A stretch of 64,000 nucleotides of DNA, taken from assembly GCA_013297875.1 (NCBI GenBank), contig JAAFIW010000001.1:372001-436000 (forward strand). Direction: 5' to 3'. The notes beneath the pieces were generated by a model. That model worked only from the letters and a program-made list of their open reading frames with translations, was not told the origin of the DNA and searched no databases. The first letter of the stretch is position 1, and each line of letters starts with the position of its first letter. Both the position numbers and the translations under genes were made by a program. Positions 55,216 through 62,841 of the stretch are shown in pieces. Source of the stretch: Comamonadaceae bacterium. Lineage in GTDB: Bacteria > Pseudomonadota > Gammaproteobacteria > Burkholderiales > Burkholderiaceae_C.

Positions 55216-55239
55216 AGCACATCACAAAAGGAGATACAC

Positions 55240-55626
55240 ATGATTGTTGGCATGAACCACTTCACCGCCATCGCGGGCGACAAGCAGGCCACGCTGGACT
55301 TTTACGTAGGCCTGCTGGGCCTGCAGGTGGGCTACCGGCCCGAGCTGGGTTTTGACGGTGCCTGGCTGTATGCCGATGTCGGCGGGCGCCAGCAAGCCGT
55401 GCTGCACCTGTACTTTGACCGCGCCGTGCCCACGCCACCGGCTGGTGTGATCGACCACATGGCTTTCACGGCCACCGGGCTGAAGGCCGTCAAAACCCGG
55501 TTTGATGCGGCTGGCATGACCTACGACCTGCGCCAGCTAGCCGGTGGCGGCATCTGGCAACTGTTTTGCCACGACCCGAATGGGGCCAAGGTGGAGCTGG
55601 ATTTTGATGCGTCGGAGACGCTTTGA
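55240..55626 (+). CDS. VOC-superfamily (glyoxalase/extradiol-dioxygenase fold) protein
   Basis: 128 residues with AAGGAGA 8 bases before the ATG. One VOC module pair: GMNHFTAIAGDKQATLDFYV, GLLGLQVGYRP, IDHMAFTATGLKAVKTRFDAAG, FCHDPNGAKVELDF. Metal ligands are H6 of GMNH, His of IDHMAF and Glu of KVELDF, as in glyoxalase I-like and extradiol-type proteins. Last gene of the operon; a dispersed repeat begins 2 bases past its stop. Confidence 0.9.
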   Translation: MIVGMNHFTAIAGDKQATLDFYVGLLGLQVGYRPELGFDGAWLYADVGGRQQAVLHLYFDRAVPTPPAGVIDHMAFTATGLKAVKTRFDAAGMTYDLRQLAGGGIWQLFCHDPNGAKVELDFDASETL

Positions 55627-55628
55627 CT

Positions 55629-55693
55629 GCTATGCTTTGAATAGCTGCTTGAGCGCTCTGGGCTTGCGCAAACGGCCAAAAAGCATCTAAAAC
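55629..55693 (+). repeat. Dispersed repeat, forward copy at the operon end
   Basis: GCTATGCTTTG then ATAGCTGCTTGAGC (55641-55654) and CTGGGCTTGCGCAAACGGCC, more diverged in the second half; between convergent genes. Confidence 0.75.
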
Positions 55694-55711
55694 CTTGTCC
55701 TGGCCTGTGCC

Positions 55712-56212
55712 TCAGGGCTTGTGCGCATCCATCCGGCTGGCGGCATCGTCAGGCTTGCCGGGCACGGCGGGGGGTCGCGCACTCACTGGCAGTTGCACGA
55801 GTTGGCTGCTGCGCTGGCCTGTGGCGTCTTGCAGTTGCAGGGTTACCGGCACGGTGCTGCCCACCGTGAGCGGTGCCTTCAAGTCCAGCAGCATCACGTG
55901 GTAGCCACCGGGTTTGAGCTGCACGGGTTTGCCAGCGGGCAAGTCCAGATGAGGGATGGCGCGCATTTTCATCACATCGCCGTCCATCTTCATTTCATGC
56001 ACCTCGGCCACGCCCGCCACGGGCGATGACACGCCGGTGAGCTTGAGCGGCTGGCTGGCCGTCAGCGTCATGAACGCACCAGTGCCCATCTGGCCCGGCA
56101 CGCTGGTGCGGGCCCAGGCGGCTTCTACTTTCACTGTGGTCGGTTGGGCCTGGGCTGTACAAACCGAGGCCAGAAAGGCGGAAAGGGCAAAGAATTTAAG
56201 TCGGTGGCTCAT
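55712..56212 (-). CDS. PCuAC-type periplasmic copper chaperone
   Basis: 166 residues with a Sec signal (MSHRLKFFALSAFLASVCTAQA). The copper-binding H-x-M, M-x-M and H-x-M motif is intact: H72/M74 (VHEMKMDG), M81/M83 and H105/M107 (GGYHVMLL). PCuAC delivers Cu(I) to cytochrome oxidase Cu(A) sites. Followed on the same strand, 31 bases upstream, by the YcnI-like gene. Confidence 0.93.
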   Translation of the reverse strand: MSHRLKFFALSAFLASVCTAQAQPTTVKVEAAWARTSVPGQMGTGAFMTLTASQPLKLTGVSSPVAGVAEVHEMKMDGDVMKMRAIPHLDLPAGKPVQLKPGGYHVMLLDLKAPLTVGSTVPVTLQLQDATGQRSSQLVQLPVSARPPAVPGKPDDAASRMDAHKP

Positions 56213-56243
56213 GGTTTCTCCAAGTGAAATGGGTCATTCGTCA

Positions 56244-56753
56244 TCAATGGTGATTGTGGCCAGCACCCGCTGCCGCCGGTTGCACGGTGAGCAAAGCCGC
56301 CGGGCTTTTCAGGTCTTTCAGGGATTGGCCGACAGCGGGAATCTGCGTCCAGTCGTTTCGGCCCGCCTCGCAGACTTGCTCCACCGGCCAGTACAGCGCG
56401 CCGGTCTGATCGGGCAGCCGGGCCGCCAATGTGAACTCGTCGTAGTGCGCATGGGCCAGCATGTCGGCGGGGGTTTTGGCGGTCCAGCTGATGCGCTGGG
56501 GTGCCATCTCCAACGACCAACCGGCCTTGGGCATGGGTTTGACGGCCGTCAGGCCTGGCGGAATCAACACCGCGAGTTGCCGCGTGGGCGAACCGGCGCA
56601 GCCATGGCCGACTTTGAAGACGGCTTTGTAGATGCTAGCGGCCGGTGCGGCCTGCTCTTGCAGCACCACATGGGCGTTTGCCGAGCCAAAAGTGACTAAC
56701 GTGCAGACCAGTAAAGCACGAGCAGCTATGAATTCAGGAGTAAATCGGTTCAT
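56244..56753 (-). CDS. YcnI-like (DUF1775) copper-associated exported protein
   Basis: 169 residues with a Sec signal (ARALLVCTLVTFGSANA) after which the mature protein starts HVVLQEQAAPAASIYKAVFKVGHGC; this N-terminal His with a Trp (WSLEMAPQRISW) is the YcnI copper-site arrangement. It ends GHNHH, another possible metal ligand. Precedes PCuAC on the same strand; they would act together in periplasmic copper supply. Confidence 0.88.
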   Translation of the reverse strand: MNRFTPEFIAARALLVCTLVTFGSANAHVVLQEQAAPAASIYKAVFKVGHGCAGSPTRQLAVLIPPGLTAVKPMPKAGWSLEMAPQRISWTAKTPADMLAHAHYDEFTLAARLPDQTGALYWPVEQVCEAGRNDWTQIPAVGQSLKDLKSPAALLTVQPAAAGAGHNHH

Positions 56754-56891
56754 GATGGGGATGTCAAAAAAAAGGGTTCAGCTCGGCCCACGCACGAGAA
56801 AAAGCGTGGGCACTTCAGATAGACGAAGGGCTCGCCCAGGGTGTGGCCCAAGTTGCAGCCAGGCATTGCCTGCGCATGAAAAACTGGCTGA

Positions 56892-56954
56892 CTTGACGCC
56901 AAACAGGCCGTCAGCCCATGTAAAACCTGCTCAAGCAGCTATAAATTAAGTAGC
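56892..56954 (-). repeat. Dispersed repeat, reverse copy
   Basis: Complete copy with TTGACGCCAAACAGGCCG, AGCCCATGTAAAA, core TGCTCAAGCAGCTAT (56928-56942) and AAGTAGC; between the DUF2946 and YcnI-like genes. Confidence 0.85.
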
Positions 56955-56961
56955 ACTAGAT

Positions 56962-57336
56962 CTAAGGCGGCCCGCGTGCAGGCAAGGGCGCTGCGGTGAG
57001 CAGCGTGATGTGGGCAGAGAAAAAAGCCGCGAGCGCAAGGGCCAGCGGCCGGGGTGGCGCGAGAGGCAGCGCGTCGGCGGATGGCGGCGCGCCGCCGTGG
57101 GTACTGGCGCACAGCGGGCAGTCCAGGCCGTGGCGGGTCACTTGTGCCGTGCCGTCGTCGGCCAGCGCAATCAGCTTCATCGCGCCACTGCCTGAGCAGA
57201 TCAGCTGGATGGCCTGTGGATTGACCAGGGGTGACGCAACGGCTACCCCCAGCGACAGCGCAAAACACAGCAGCACCCACCGGGCCATGCGGCGGGCCCA
57301 GGCGTTGGGCGTGTGAGGGGTGACCAGGGTTTGCAC
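56962..57336 (-). CDS. DUF2946 family protein
   Basis: 124 residues. An N-terminal hydrophobic segment (VLLCFALSLGVAVASPLVNP) and the pattern IQLICSGSGAMKLI, GLDCPLCASTHGGAPP with the paired cysteines that identify DUF2946, and a second hydrophobic stretch near the C-terminus. The family is found next to copper or cobalt genes, here in line with YcnI and PCuAC, so metal handling is likely but unproven. Confidence 0.85.
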   Translation of the reverse strand: MQTLVTPHTPNAWARRMARWVLLCFALSLGVAVASPLVNPQAIQLICSGSGAMKLIALADDGTAQVTRHGLDCPLCASTHGGAPPSADALPLAPPRPLALALAAFFSAHITLLTAAPLPARGPP

Positions 57337-57391
57337 GGGCGAAATTATCGCGCGGCACGCTGTTGCGCCGCCCCGATCCCCGTTATTCTTC

Positions 57392-57409
57392 TAGTCCTCT
57401 AGATGACTA
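57392..57409. promoter_or_regulatory. Palindromic candidate operator upstream of the GntR gene
   Basis: TAGTCCTCTAGATGACTA: 16 of 18 positions symmetric, ending 4 bases before the ATG of the GntR gene. Position suggests autoregulation. Confidence 0.55.
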
Positions 57410-57413
57410 CAGC

Positions 57414-58157
57414 ATGAACACCTTGCCCACTCTGCATCTGGTGCCCCGTACCGCCGGGCAAAGCCGCTACCTGGGGCTGGCCACGGCGTTGCGTGACCGC
57501 ATTCAGGCGGGCGAGTGGCCGCCGGGCTCGGCGCTGCCGGCTGAGCAAACCCTGGCGGCTGAGCACCAGGTGGCCCTGGGCACCCTGCGCCAGGCGCTGG
57601 CGCTGCTGGCGCAGCAGGGTTTGATTGAGCGGGTGCATGGGCGGGGCACCTTTGTGCGGCAGGTTTTGTCCACCGCGCCCATGTTCCGGTTTTTCCGGTT
57701 TGGCCAGGGCACGGGCCAGGTGCCGCAGTCGAACATCCTTGCGCGCGACGTGCTGCGCGCACCGGCCGATGTGGCGCGCCGACTGGGTTTACCAGCAGCC
57801 GACCAGGCGCTGCGCATCAAGCGCCTGCGCACACTGGATGCGCAGCCCTGTTTGCTCGAAGAGCTGTGGCTGCCGCTGCCGTTGTTTGAGCCGCTGCTGC
57901 AGCACGCGAGTGCCGACTGGGGCGACCTGCTGTACCCGGCGTTTGCCCGTCTGTGCAGCGTGCACATTCACCGCGCGGTGGACGAAATCGGGTTTGGCGT
58001 GTTCACCGCGGCGCAGGCCCAGTTGCTGCAGGTCGCGCCCGGGCACCCGTGCGCCTGCGTGACGCGCCAGGCCTACGATCTGGCGGGCCGCTGCGTGGAA
58101 GTGCGCCACAGCCGGGGCGATGCCCATGCGTTCTCGTACACCGTCACGATTTGCTAA
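57414..58157 (+). CDS. GntR-family (HutC/UTRA) transcriptional regulator
   Basis: 247 residues from the ATG at 57414. N-terminal winged helix (YLGLATALRDRIQAGEWPPG, LPAEQTLAAEHQVALGTLRQALALLAQQGLI, about 14-75) and a UTRA ligand domain ending with HPCACVTRQAYDLAGRCVEV. Likely regulates the Bug binding protein directly downstream (17 bases) and perhaps the amidohydrolase. Confidence 0.9.
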   Translation: MNTLPTLHLVPRTAGQSRYLGLATALRDRIQAGEWPPGSALPAEQTLAAEHQVALGTLRQALALLAQQGLIERVHGRGTFVRQVLSTAPMFRFFRFGQGTGQVPQSNILARDVLRAPADVARRLGLPAADQALRIKRLRTLDAQPCLLEELWLPLPLFEPLLQHASADWGDLLYPAFARLCSVHIHRAVDEIGFGVFTAAQAQLLQVAPGHPCACVTRQAYDLAGRCVEVRHSRGDAHAFSYTVTIC

Positions 58158-58174
58158 CAAAAGAGACTTTGACC

Positions 58175-59152
58175 ATGTTCCGCATCAACCCCAACCGCCG
58201 CCAGTGGCTGCAAGCCACCACCGCCGCCCTGGCATGGCCCGCCATTGCCCGGGCGCAAAGCGACCGCCCGGTGACCCTGGTGGTGTCTTACCCCGCCGGT
58301 GGCGGTGCCGACCTGATGGCCCGCTTGATCGCACCTCACCTGGGCCGCGCGCTGGGGCAAAACGTGGTGGTAGACAACAAGCCTGGTGCCAGCGGGCAGA
58401 TTGCTGCCCAACTGGTGGCTCGCGCCGCGCCCGACGGCAACACCCTGCTGCTGGACGCCTCGTCATTCGCCGTCAACCCCTCGCTGTTTGCCAAATTGCC
58501 CTACGACAGCGACACCGCTTTCACGCCGCTGGCGGTGCTGGCACTGTTCCCCAATGTGCTGGTGTGCACACCCAGCTACGAAGCCAAAACCGTCAAAGAC
58601 GTGATCCGCCTGGCCAAGGCCAAGCCCAACCAGCTGGCCTATGCCTCGTCGGGCAATGGCTCGGCCCAGCACCTGGCGGGCGCGCTGTTTGAAGACCGCA
58701 CCAGCACCCAGCTGGTACACGTGCCCTACAAAGGCGGCGGCCCGGCGCTCAACGATGTGATGGCCGGTCAGGTGCCGCTGTTTTTTGCCAATGTGGCCTC
58801 GTCGCTCGGCCATATTCAAGGTGGCAAGCTGCGCCCCCTGGCCGTGACCAGCCGCCGCCGCGCTCGCGCCCTGCCCGAGGTGCCCACGCTGGAAGAATCA
58901 GGCGTGAGCGGCTACGAGGTGCTGGAGTGGAACCCGGTGCTGGCCCCCGCCGGCCTGGCCCCAGCCCTTAAAACCCGGCTTACCCAGGCCCTGCGCCAGG
59001 CGCTGGGCGAGCCCGAAGTGCTGGGCCGCATCCGCAACTTGAGCGGCGAAGCCTTCCCCGACGGGCCCGAAGGCCAGGTGGTCCGCTTTTTGAAGGCCCA
59101 GCAGGCGCAGTGGGCCCGCGTGGTGCGCGAGCGAAACATCACCTCGGGCTAG
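58175..59152 (+). CDS. Bug-family tripartite tricarboxylate transporter substrate-binding protein
   Basis: 325 residues from the ATG at 58175. A twin-arginine-like start (NRRQWLQATTAALAWPAIARA) precedes the Bug fold: PVTLVVSYPAGGGADLMARLIAPHLGRALGQNVVVDNKPGASG and HVPYKGGGPALNDVMAGQV. It binds an organic acid in the periplasm, usually for TctAB permeases, which are not encoded nearby. The TAG stop abuts a MITE-like element. Confidence 0.92.
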   Translation: MFRINPNRRQWLQATTAALAWPAIARAQSDRPVTLVVSYPAGGGADLMARLIAPHLGRALGQNVVVDNKPGASGQIAAQLVARAAPDGNTLLLDASSFAVNPSLFAKLPYDSDTAFTPLAVLALFPNVLVCTPSYEAKTVKDVIRLAKAKPNQLAYASSGNGSAQHLAGALFEDRTSTQLVHVPYKGGGPALNDVMAGQVPLFFANVASSLGHIQGGKLRPLAVTSRRRARALPEVPTLEESGVSGYEVLEWNPVLAPAGLAPALKTRLTQALRQALGEPEVLGRIRNLSGEAFPDGPEGQVVRFLKAQQAQWARVVRERNITSG

Positions 59153-59271
59153 CCCGCATATTTCACCGTGAGCGTCTTTTTGCAAACTTTCTCCTGTGAT
59201 GCGGATCGCTTTTGCTCAAATCCAATTTGTACGCAGCAAAAAGACTCGACACCCACGGTGAAATATGCGGG
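59153..59271. mobile_element. Short MITE-like element with CCCGCATATTTCACCG ends
   Basis: 16-bp perfect ends (59153-59168, 59256-59271) around 119 bp; left flank CTAG (its TAG is the Bug gene stop), right flank CTAA. The inside shares AATCCAATTT with the element at 12867. It carries the ATG at 59265 that opens the next gene. Confidence 0.7.
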
Positions 59272-60098
59272 CTAACGCGGTGTCCAAGCAAGCGCCCAGC
59301 GATGGCTGGGACTGCCATGTGCATGTGTTTGACCCCGCAGCCCCCAGCCTGCCCGGCCACTACCAGCCAAGCGCCGCGCCACTGGCCACCGTCGAAACGC
59401 TGGCCCATGCACACGGCGTGGGCCGCCTGGTGCTGGTGCAGCCCAGCGTGTATGGCACCGACAACCGCGTGCTGCTGGCTGCGCTAGCCGCGGGCGCTGG
59501 CCGCCACCGTGGCGTGGCCGTGGTGGACACCCACATCAGCGACGCGGAGTTGGATTCGATGCACGCGGCCGGCGTGCGCGGCGTGCGCTTTAACCTGGTG
59601 TCACCCGTTGGCAATGCCGCCGACCGTGCGGCGACTGATTTTGTGCAACTGGCCGGCCGCCTGCGCGCGCGCGGCTGGCACGCCCAGTGGTATGCCCACC
59701 CCGCGCAGTGGCCGCAGATTGCCGCCCTGCATGCCGCGCACCCGCTGCCGTGTGTGCTCGATCACCTGGCTGGCCTGCAAGCCAGCCAGCCGGTGCCGCC
59801 CGCCCACTGGGCCGCGCTGCAAAGCCTGGCCGATGGCGGTGCCTGGGTCAAGCTCTCAGGCTGGTACCGGCTGGGCGCTGATGCGCCCTACGCAAAACTG
59901 CAAACACACATTGCCCTGCACATTGCCCATATGGCCCGCCTGTTCAAGCGCCACCTGGTCTGGGGCTCCGACTGGCCCCACACCGGCCAGCACTCCCCCC
60001 CAAGCTACGCCAGCCTGTGGGAGCCCGCCGAGCAGGCACTGGGCCAGGGGCTGATGTGGGAGGTTGCGAATGTGTATCCGGTGAATTTGTACGGGTGA
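59265..60098 (+). CDS. LigI/TIM-barrel amidohydrolase (2-pyrone-4,6-dicarboxylate lactonase-like)
   Basis: 277 residues from the ATG at 59265, which lies in the right end of the MITE-like element; a GTG at 59280 is the alternative. The first recognisable block is WDCHVHVFDP (metal HxH), then RGVRFNLVSP, ARGWHAQWYAHPAQWPQIA, CVLDHLAGL, VKLSGWYRLG and HLVWGSDWPHTG (catalytic Asp). This is the amidohydrolase-2 branch that includes 2-pyrone-4,6-dicarboxylate hydrolase and related lactonases. Together with the GntR and Bug genes it suggests uptake and opening of an aromatic-derived lactone. Confidence 0.87.
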   Translation: MRANAVSKQAPSDGWDCHVHVFDPAAPSLPGHYQPSAAPLATVETLAHAHGVGRLVLVQPSVYGTDNRVLLAALAAGAGRHRGVAVVDTHISDAELDSMHAAGVRGVRFNLVSPVGNAADRAATDFVQLAGRLRARGWHAQWYAHPAQWPQIAALHAAHPLPCVLDHLAGLQASQPVPPAHWAALQSLADGGAWVKLSGWYRLGADAPYAKLQTHIALHIAHMARLFKRHLVWGSDWPHTGQHSPPSYASLWEPAEQALGQGLMWEVANVYPVNLYG

Positions 60099-60179
60099 AG
60101 CTTGTTTTACGGCCCAAATACGATGATTGCACTCCTGATGCAATGATCTCATTGCCATCAATGCTTGACTGGAGAATCA

Positions 60180-60428
60180 ATGTCATCCATCACGGTACGT
60201 AATTTGCCCGAGGAAACTCACCGTGCCTTGCGTGTGCGCGCCGCAATGGCGGGCCGAAGCACCGAGGCCGAAGTGCGCGCCATTCTGGAGAGCGTCGCGC
60301 GGCCAGAAGGCCGCATCAAGCTTGGTTCTTTGTTGGCTGAAATTGGCCAGCAAGCAGGAGGCGTTGAGTTGGAGATCGAACGCGACAAATCATCTGCAGA
60401 ACCGATGAGTTTGAATGATTCTTCTTGA
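60180..60428 (+). CDS. fitA: FitA-type antitoxin
   Basis: 82 residues from the ATG at 60180 (GGAG 6 bases upstream). The N-terminus MSSITVRNLPEETHRALRVR, then AAMAGRSTEAEVRAILES, is a ribbon-helix-helix domain of the FitA/VapB plasmid-stability type; the C-terminal part (GGVELEIERDKSS) would wrap the toxin. It overlaps the next gene by 14 bases, the usual antitoxin-toxin coupling. Confidence 0.92.
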   Translation: MSSITVRNLPEETHRALRVRAAMAGRSTEAEVRAILESVARPEGRIKLGSLLAEIGQQAGGVELEIERDKSSAEPMSLNDSS

Positions 60429-60840
60429 CACCGACGTCGTGTCCGAGCCTTTGAGACTCAAAGGTAATTGGGGCGTATTGGCGTGGATAGATGCGCAAAT
60501 CATCAAAACACTTTACCTATCAACAACCAGCTTCGCCGACTTGCGTTGCGGTATTGCAGCACTGCCATCGGGCAAACGACAAGACACGCTTCACACCAGT
60601 CTTGAGCAACGCGTCTTGCCTTTGTTCACCGGTCGAATCCTGCCCTTTGATGCAGCCGCCTCGCAAGCCTACGCGCAGCTTCGCGCCCGGGCACGCGCCC
60701 AAGGAAAGGCCATCGCACCCGCAGGCGGCTACATAGCCGCCACGGCCGCGACCCATGGTTTGATCGTCGCCACGCGAAATATCGGCCCTTTTGAAGCGGC
60801 TGGGTTGGCGGTGATCAACCCTTGGAATACACAACACTGA
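60415..60840 (+). CDS. fitB: FitB-type PIN-domain toxin with altered acid residue
   Basis: 141 residues. The PIN core starts MILLDTDVVSEPL (first catalytic Asp) and has the second acid in TTSFADLRCGIAALP. The third conserved acid, normally in a D-A/G-x-I-A-A motif, is Gly here (APAGGYIAATAATHGL), and the last is RNIGPFEAAGL. Three of four catalytic acids can be placed. It may be a weak or inactive RNase, so the pair may survive for its DNA-binding role. Confidence 0.88.
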   Translation: MILLDTDVVSEPLRLKGNWGVLAWIDAQIIKTLYLSTTSFADLRCGIAALPSGKRQDTLHTSLEQRVLPLFTGRILPFDAAASQAYAQLRARARAQGKAIAPAGGYIAATAATHGLIVATRNIGPFEAAGLAVINPWNTQH

Positions 60841-61032
60841 CGAAATGGAGTTCTCCGTCCGTGACTTGCTGGGCTACCGGACACGGGGCTGGAGTCAAGG
60901 CATTCACTTCACCGCATGGCCGCGGCCACCATTTCGGATGCGTTCGCCCAAAAGCGATTTCCAGCGAATCTGCGCTTCAAAACCGGGCTCGTCCAACAAC
61001 CTGCCGCGCCAAGCGCGTTGCAAACTTGTTCA

Positions 61033-61578
61033 TTAGGCCGACCTGGCACCGACGATTTGCTTGCAAATTTCAAGCAACTGCTCCGGCGTACAAGCCGAGC
61101 CCGCCAAGAGACTCTTTGCGACGCGATGCAGCAAAGCTGCGCGTGCGCGCTCAGTTGTGATTGGATCGCGCAGTAGATCGAGTTTTGTGTGGCAATTTGG
61201 GCAGAGAAGAACAATGTTCTCTGGCGATCTATTTCCGCCCTTACTTGCTTCTACCCAATGCGCGCGTTCGAGAGAAACAGAATCCTCAGCACAAGCTTCG
61301 CATGCAGGGCGTACCCGTGACAACGGTGGTAGATCGTCCTCTTCGATACGCCGTACAGGTAGGCCCAGCATTTCCACCCAACTGCGACTGCGGCTTCGCA
61401 AGTTCGACTCAAAAACCGTGCTGCGCTTCACTCCCCAACGATCGGCTAGGCGCTTTTGACCGAATCCCTTTTCAAGGTAGTGCTGCCGATAGTCTTCCTC
61501 GAGAACGCAGCCAAGCCGAGCTTCTACCTGCAACATAAGTGGAGTCTTTTTGCCAGGGCGTGTGCGTTTGAAGGCCAT
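61033..61578 (-). CDS. HNH endonuclease
   Basis: 181 residues from the ATG at 61578 (MAFKRTRPGKKTP). After a basic N-terminal part with a predicted DNA-binding helix (KRLADRWGVKRSTVFESNLRSRSRSW), the HNH core is CEAC, LERAHWVEAS, then NIVLLCPNCHTKLD, i.e. two CxxC pairs around the catalytic His. No restriction methylase or recombinase is next to it. An attC-like sequence coincides with its stop codon. The gene ends in TAA and lies alone, bounded by low-information gaps of 192 and 266 bases. Confidence 0.82.
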   Translation of the reverse strand: MAFKRTRPGKKTPLMLQVEARLGCVLEEDYRQHYLEKGFGQKRLADRWGVKRSTVFESNLRSRSRSWVEMLGLPVRRIEEDDLPPLSRVRPACEACAEDSVSLERAHWVEASKGGNRSPENIVLLCPNCHTKLDLLRDPITTERARAALLHRVAKSLLAGSACTPEQLLEICKQIVGARSA

Positions 61579-61769
61579 GCGGATTGAATAAGCTCGTCTG
61601 AATGAGGGCTGCCTAAAAAGGGTTTGAAAGTTTGGTTGAGACAAGCGCGCCCAAATTATGGCCCTGAAGGCACTGCCCGAGTTACTGCAGAAGCCTTGAC
61701 GCTTCGACCGAGGTGGCTGCCCACGGATAGCACTCACGCGACTTGGACTTACATGGTTTTTGGCTAATC

Positions 61770-61812
61770 GCCCAGGTGTTGCTTGCTGAAGCAGCTATCA
61801 AAAACATAGTAA
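61770..61812 (-). repeat. Dispersed repeat, diverged reverse copy
   Basis: TGCTGAAGCAGCTAT at 61784-61798 with ACATAGT after; the rest is degenerate. Confidence 0.55.
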
Positions 61813-61844
61813 AAACGTGCACTGGTGCGGATCCTGGCTGCGCC

Positions 61845-62651
61845 TCAAAACTTCGGCACCCTTCGCTCCCGCAAACTCGCCACCCCCTCCACCACATCCG
61901 GCCCCGCAAAGCCCATGAATTCCAGCGCCAGCGAGGTGTCAAACGCCGGCCCGGCCTGGCGCAGCCAGTTGTTCAGTGCGTACTTGGTCCAGCGGGTGGC
62001 GGTTTGCGAGCCGTTGGCCAGCTTGTCGGCCACTTCGTAGGCGCGTGGCAGCAGTTCGTCGTCCTCAACCGCCAGCGACACCAGGCCGATGCGCTCGGCT
62101 TCTTGCCCGCTCACCGGCTCGCACAGCAGCAGGTGGTATTTGGCCTTGGCCATGCTGCAGAGCAGCGGCCACACCATGGCGGCATGGTCGCCGGCGGCTA
62201 CGCCCAGGCGGGTGTGGCCGTCGACGATTTTGGCGGTTTTGGTGGCAATGGAAATGTCGGCCAACAAGCCCGCCACCAGCCCCGCGCCCACGGCTGGGCC
62301 GTGCATGGCGCTCACGATGGGCTTGTCGCAGTTCACGATGTTGTAAACCAGGTCGCGCGCCTCTTTCCACACCCGGGTGCGCACTGCAAAGTCAGCCGCC
62401 ATGTCTTGCACCAGCGCCAAATCGCCACCGCCAGAAAAGCCCTGGCCTTCGCCGCGCAGCACGGCGCAGCGCACGCTGTCGTCGGCCGATACGTCACGCC
62501 AGATCTCGGTGAGTTCGCGGTGGCCCTGGTGGTCGGCGGTGGGCAGCTTGCCGTTCAGCGCGCGCATTTGAATGTCGAGCACAGAGCCGATGCCGTTGAT
62601 CTCGGGGCCGCGGCGGGAGATGCGCAGGGTTTGGTAACGGGTGTAGTCCAT
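61845..62651 (-). CDS. Enoyl-CoA hydratase/isomerase family protein
   Basis: 268 residues. The crotonase fold is clear: [21 protein letters not shown] (oxyanion hole 1), [31 protein letters not shown] (oxyanion hole 2), and [19 protein letters not shown]. It hydrates or isomerises an acyl-CoA in fatty- or aromatic-acid breakdown. It is the neighbour of a divergent ABC-type binding-protein gene, 190 bases away, but there is no CoA ligase or thiolase nearby to define its pathway. Confidence 0.92.
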   Translation of the reverse strand: MDYTRYQTLRISRRGPEINGIGSVLDIQMRALNGKLPTADHQGHRELTEIWRDVSADDSVRCAVLRGEGQGFSGGGDLALVQDMAADFAVRTRVWKEARDLVYNIVNCDKPIVSAMHGPAVGAGLVAGLLADISIATKTAKIVDGHTRLGVAAGDHAAMVWPLLCSMAKAKYHLLLCEPVSGQEAERIGLVSLAVEDDELLPRAYEVADKLANGSQTATRWTKYALNNWLRQAGPAFDTSLALEFMGFAGPDVVEGVASLRERRVPKF

Positions 62652-62841
62652 GGAGGAAGATTGTTAAATGGAAGGAGGTGATGGAACCGCAACCCCGGGA
62701 GCTGTAGATTTTTTCGCAACGATTCAAGGCAGGTTCGCGCAACCCTCGGTGAAATTAACACCCTTGTTTACAACTTTGGGGTTAGAAACACACAGTTCGC
62801 AACAATTGTAAAAATAAATATTTTGAGACAAAGGCTGCTTC

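Noticed and set aside
60841-61032. A 63-residue frame starting at 60845
   Set aside because: No ribosome-binding site or recognisable motif; composition fits a random frame and it overlaps the HNH 3' region.
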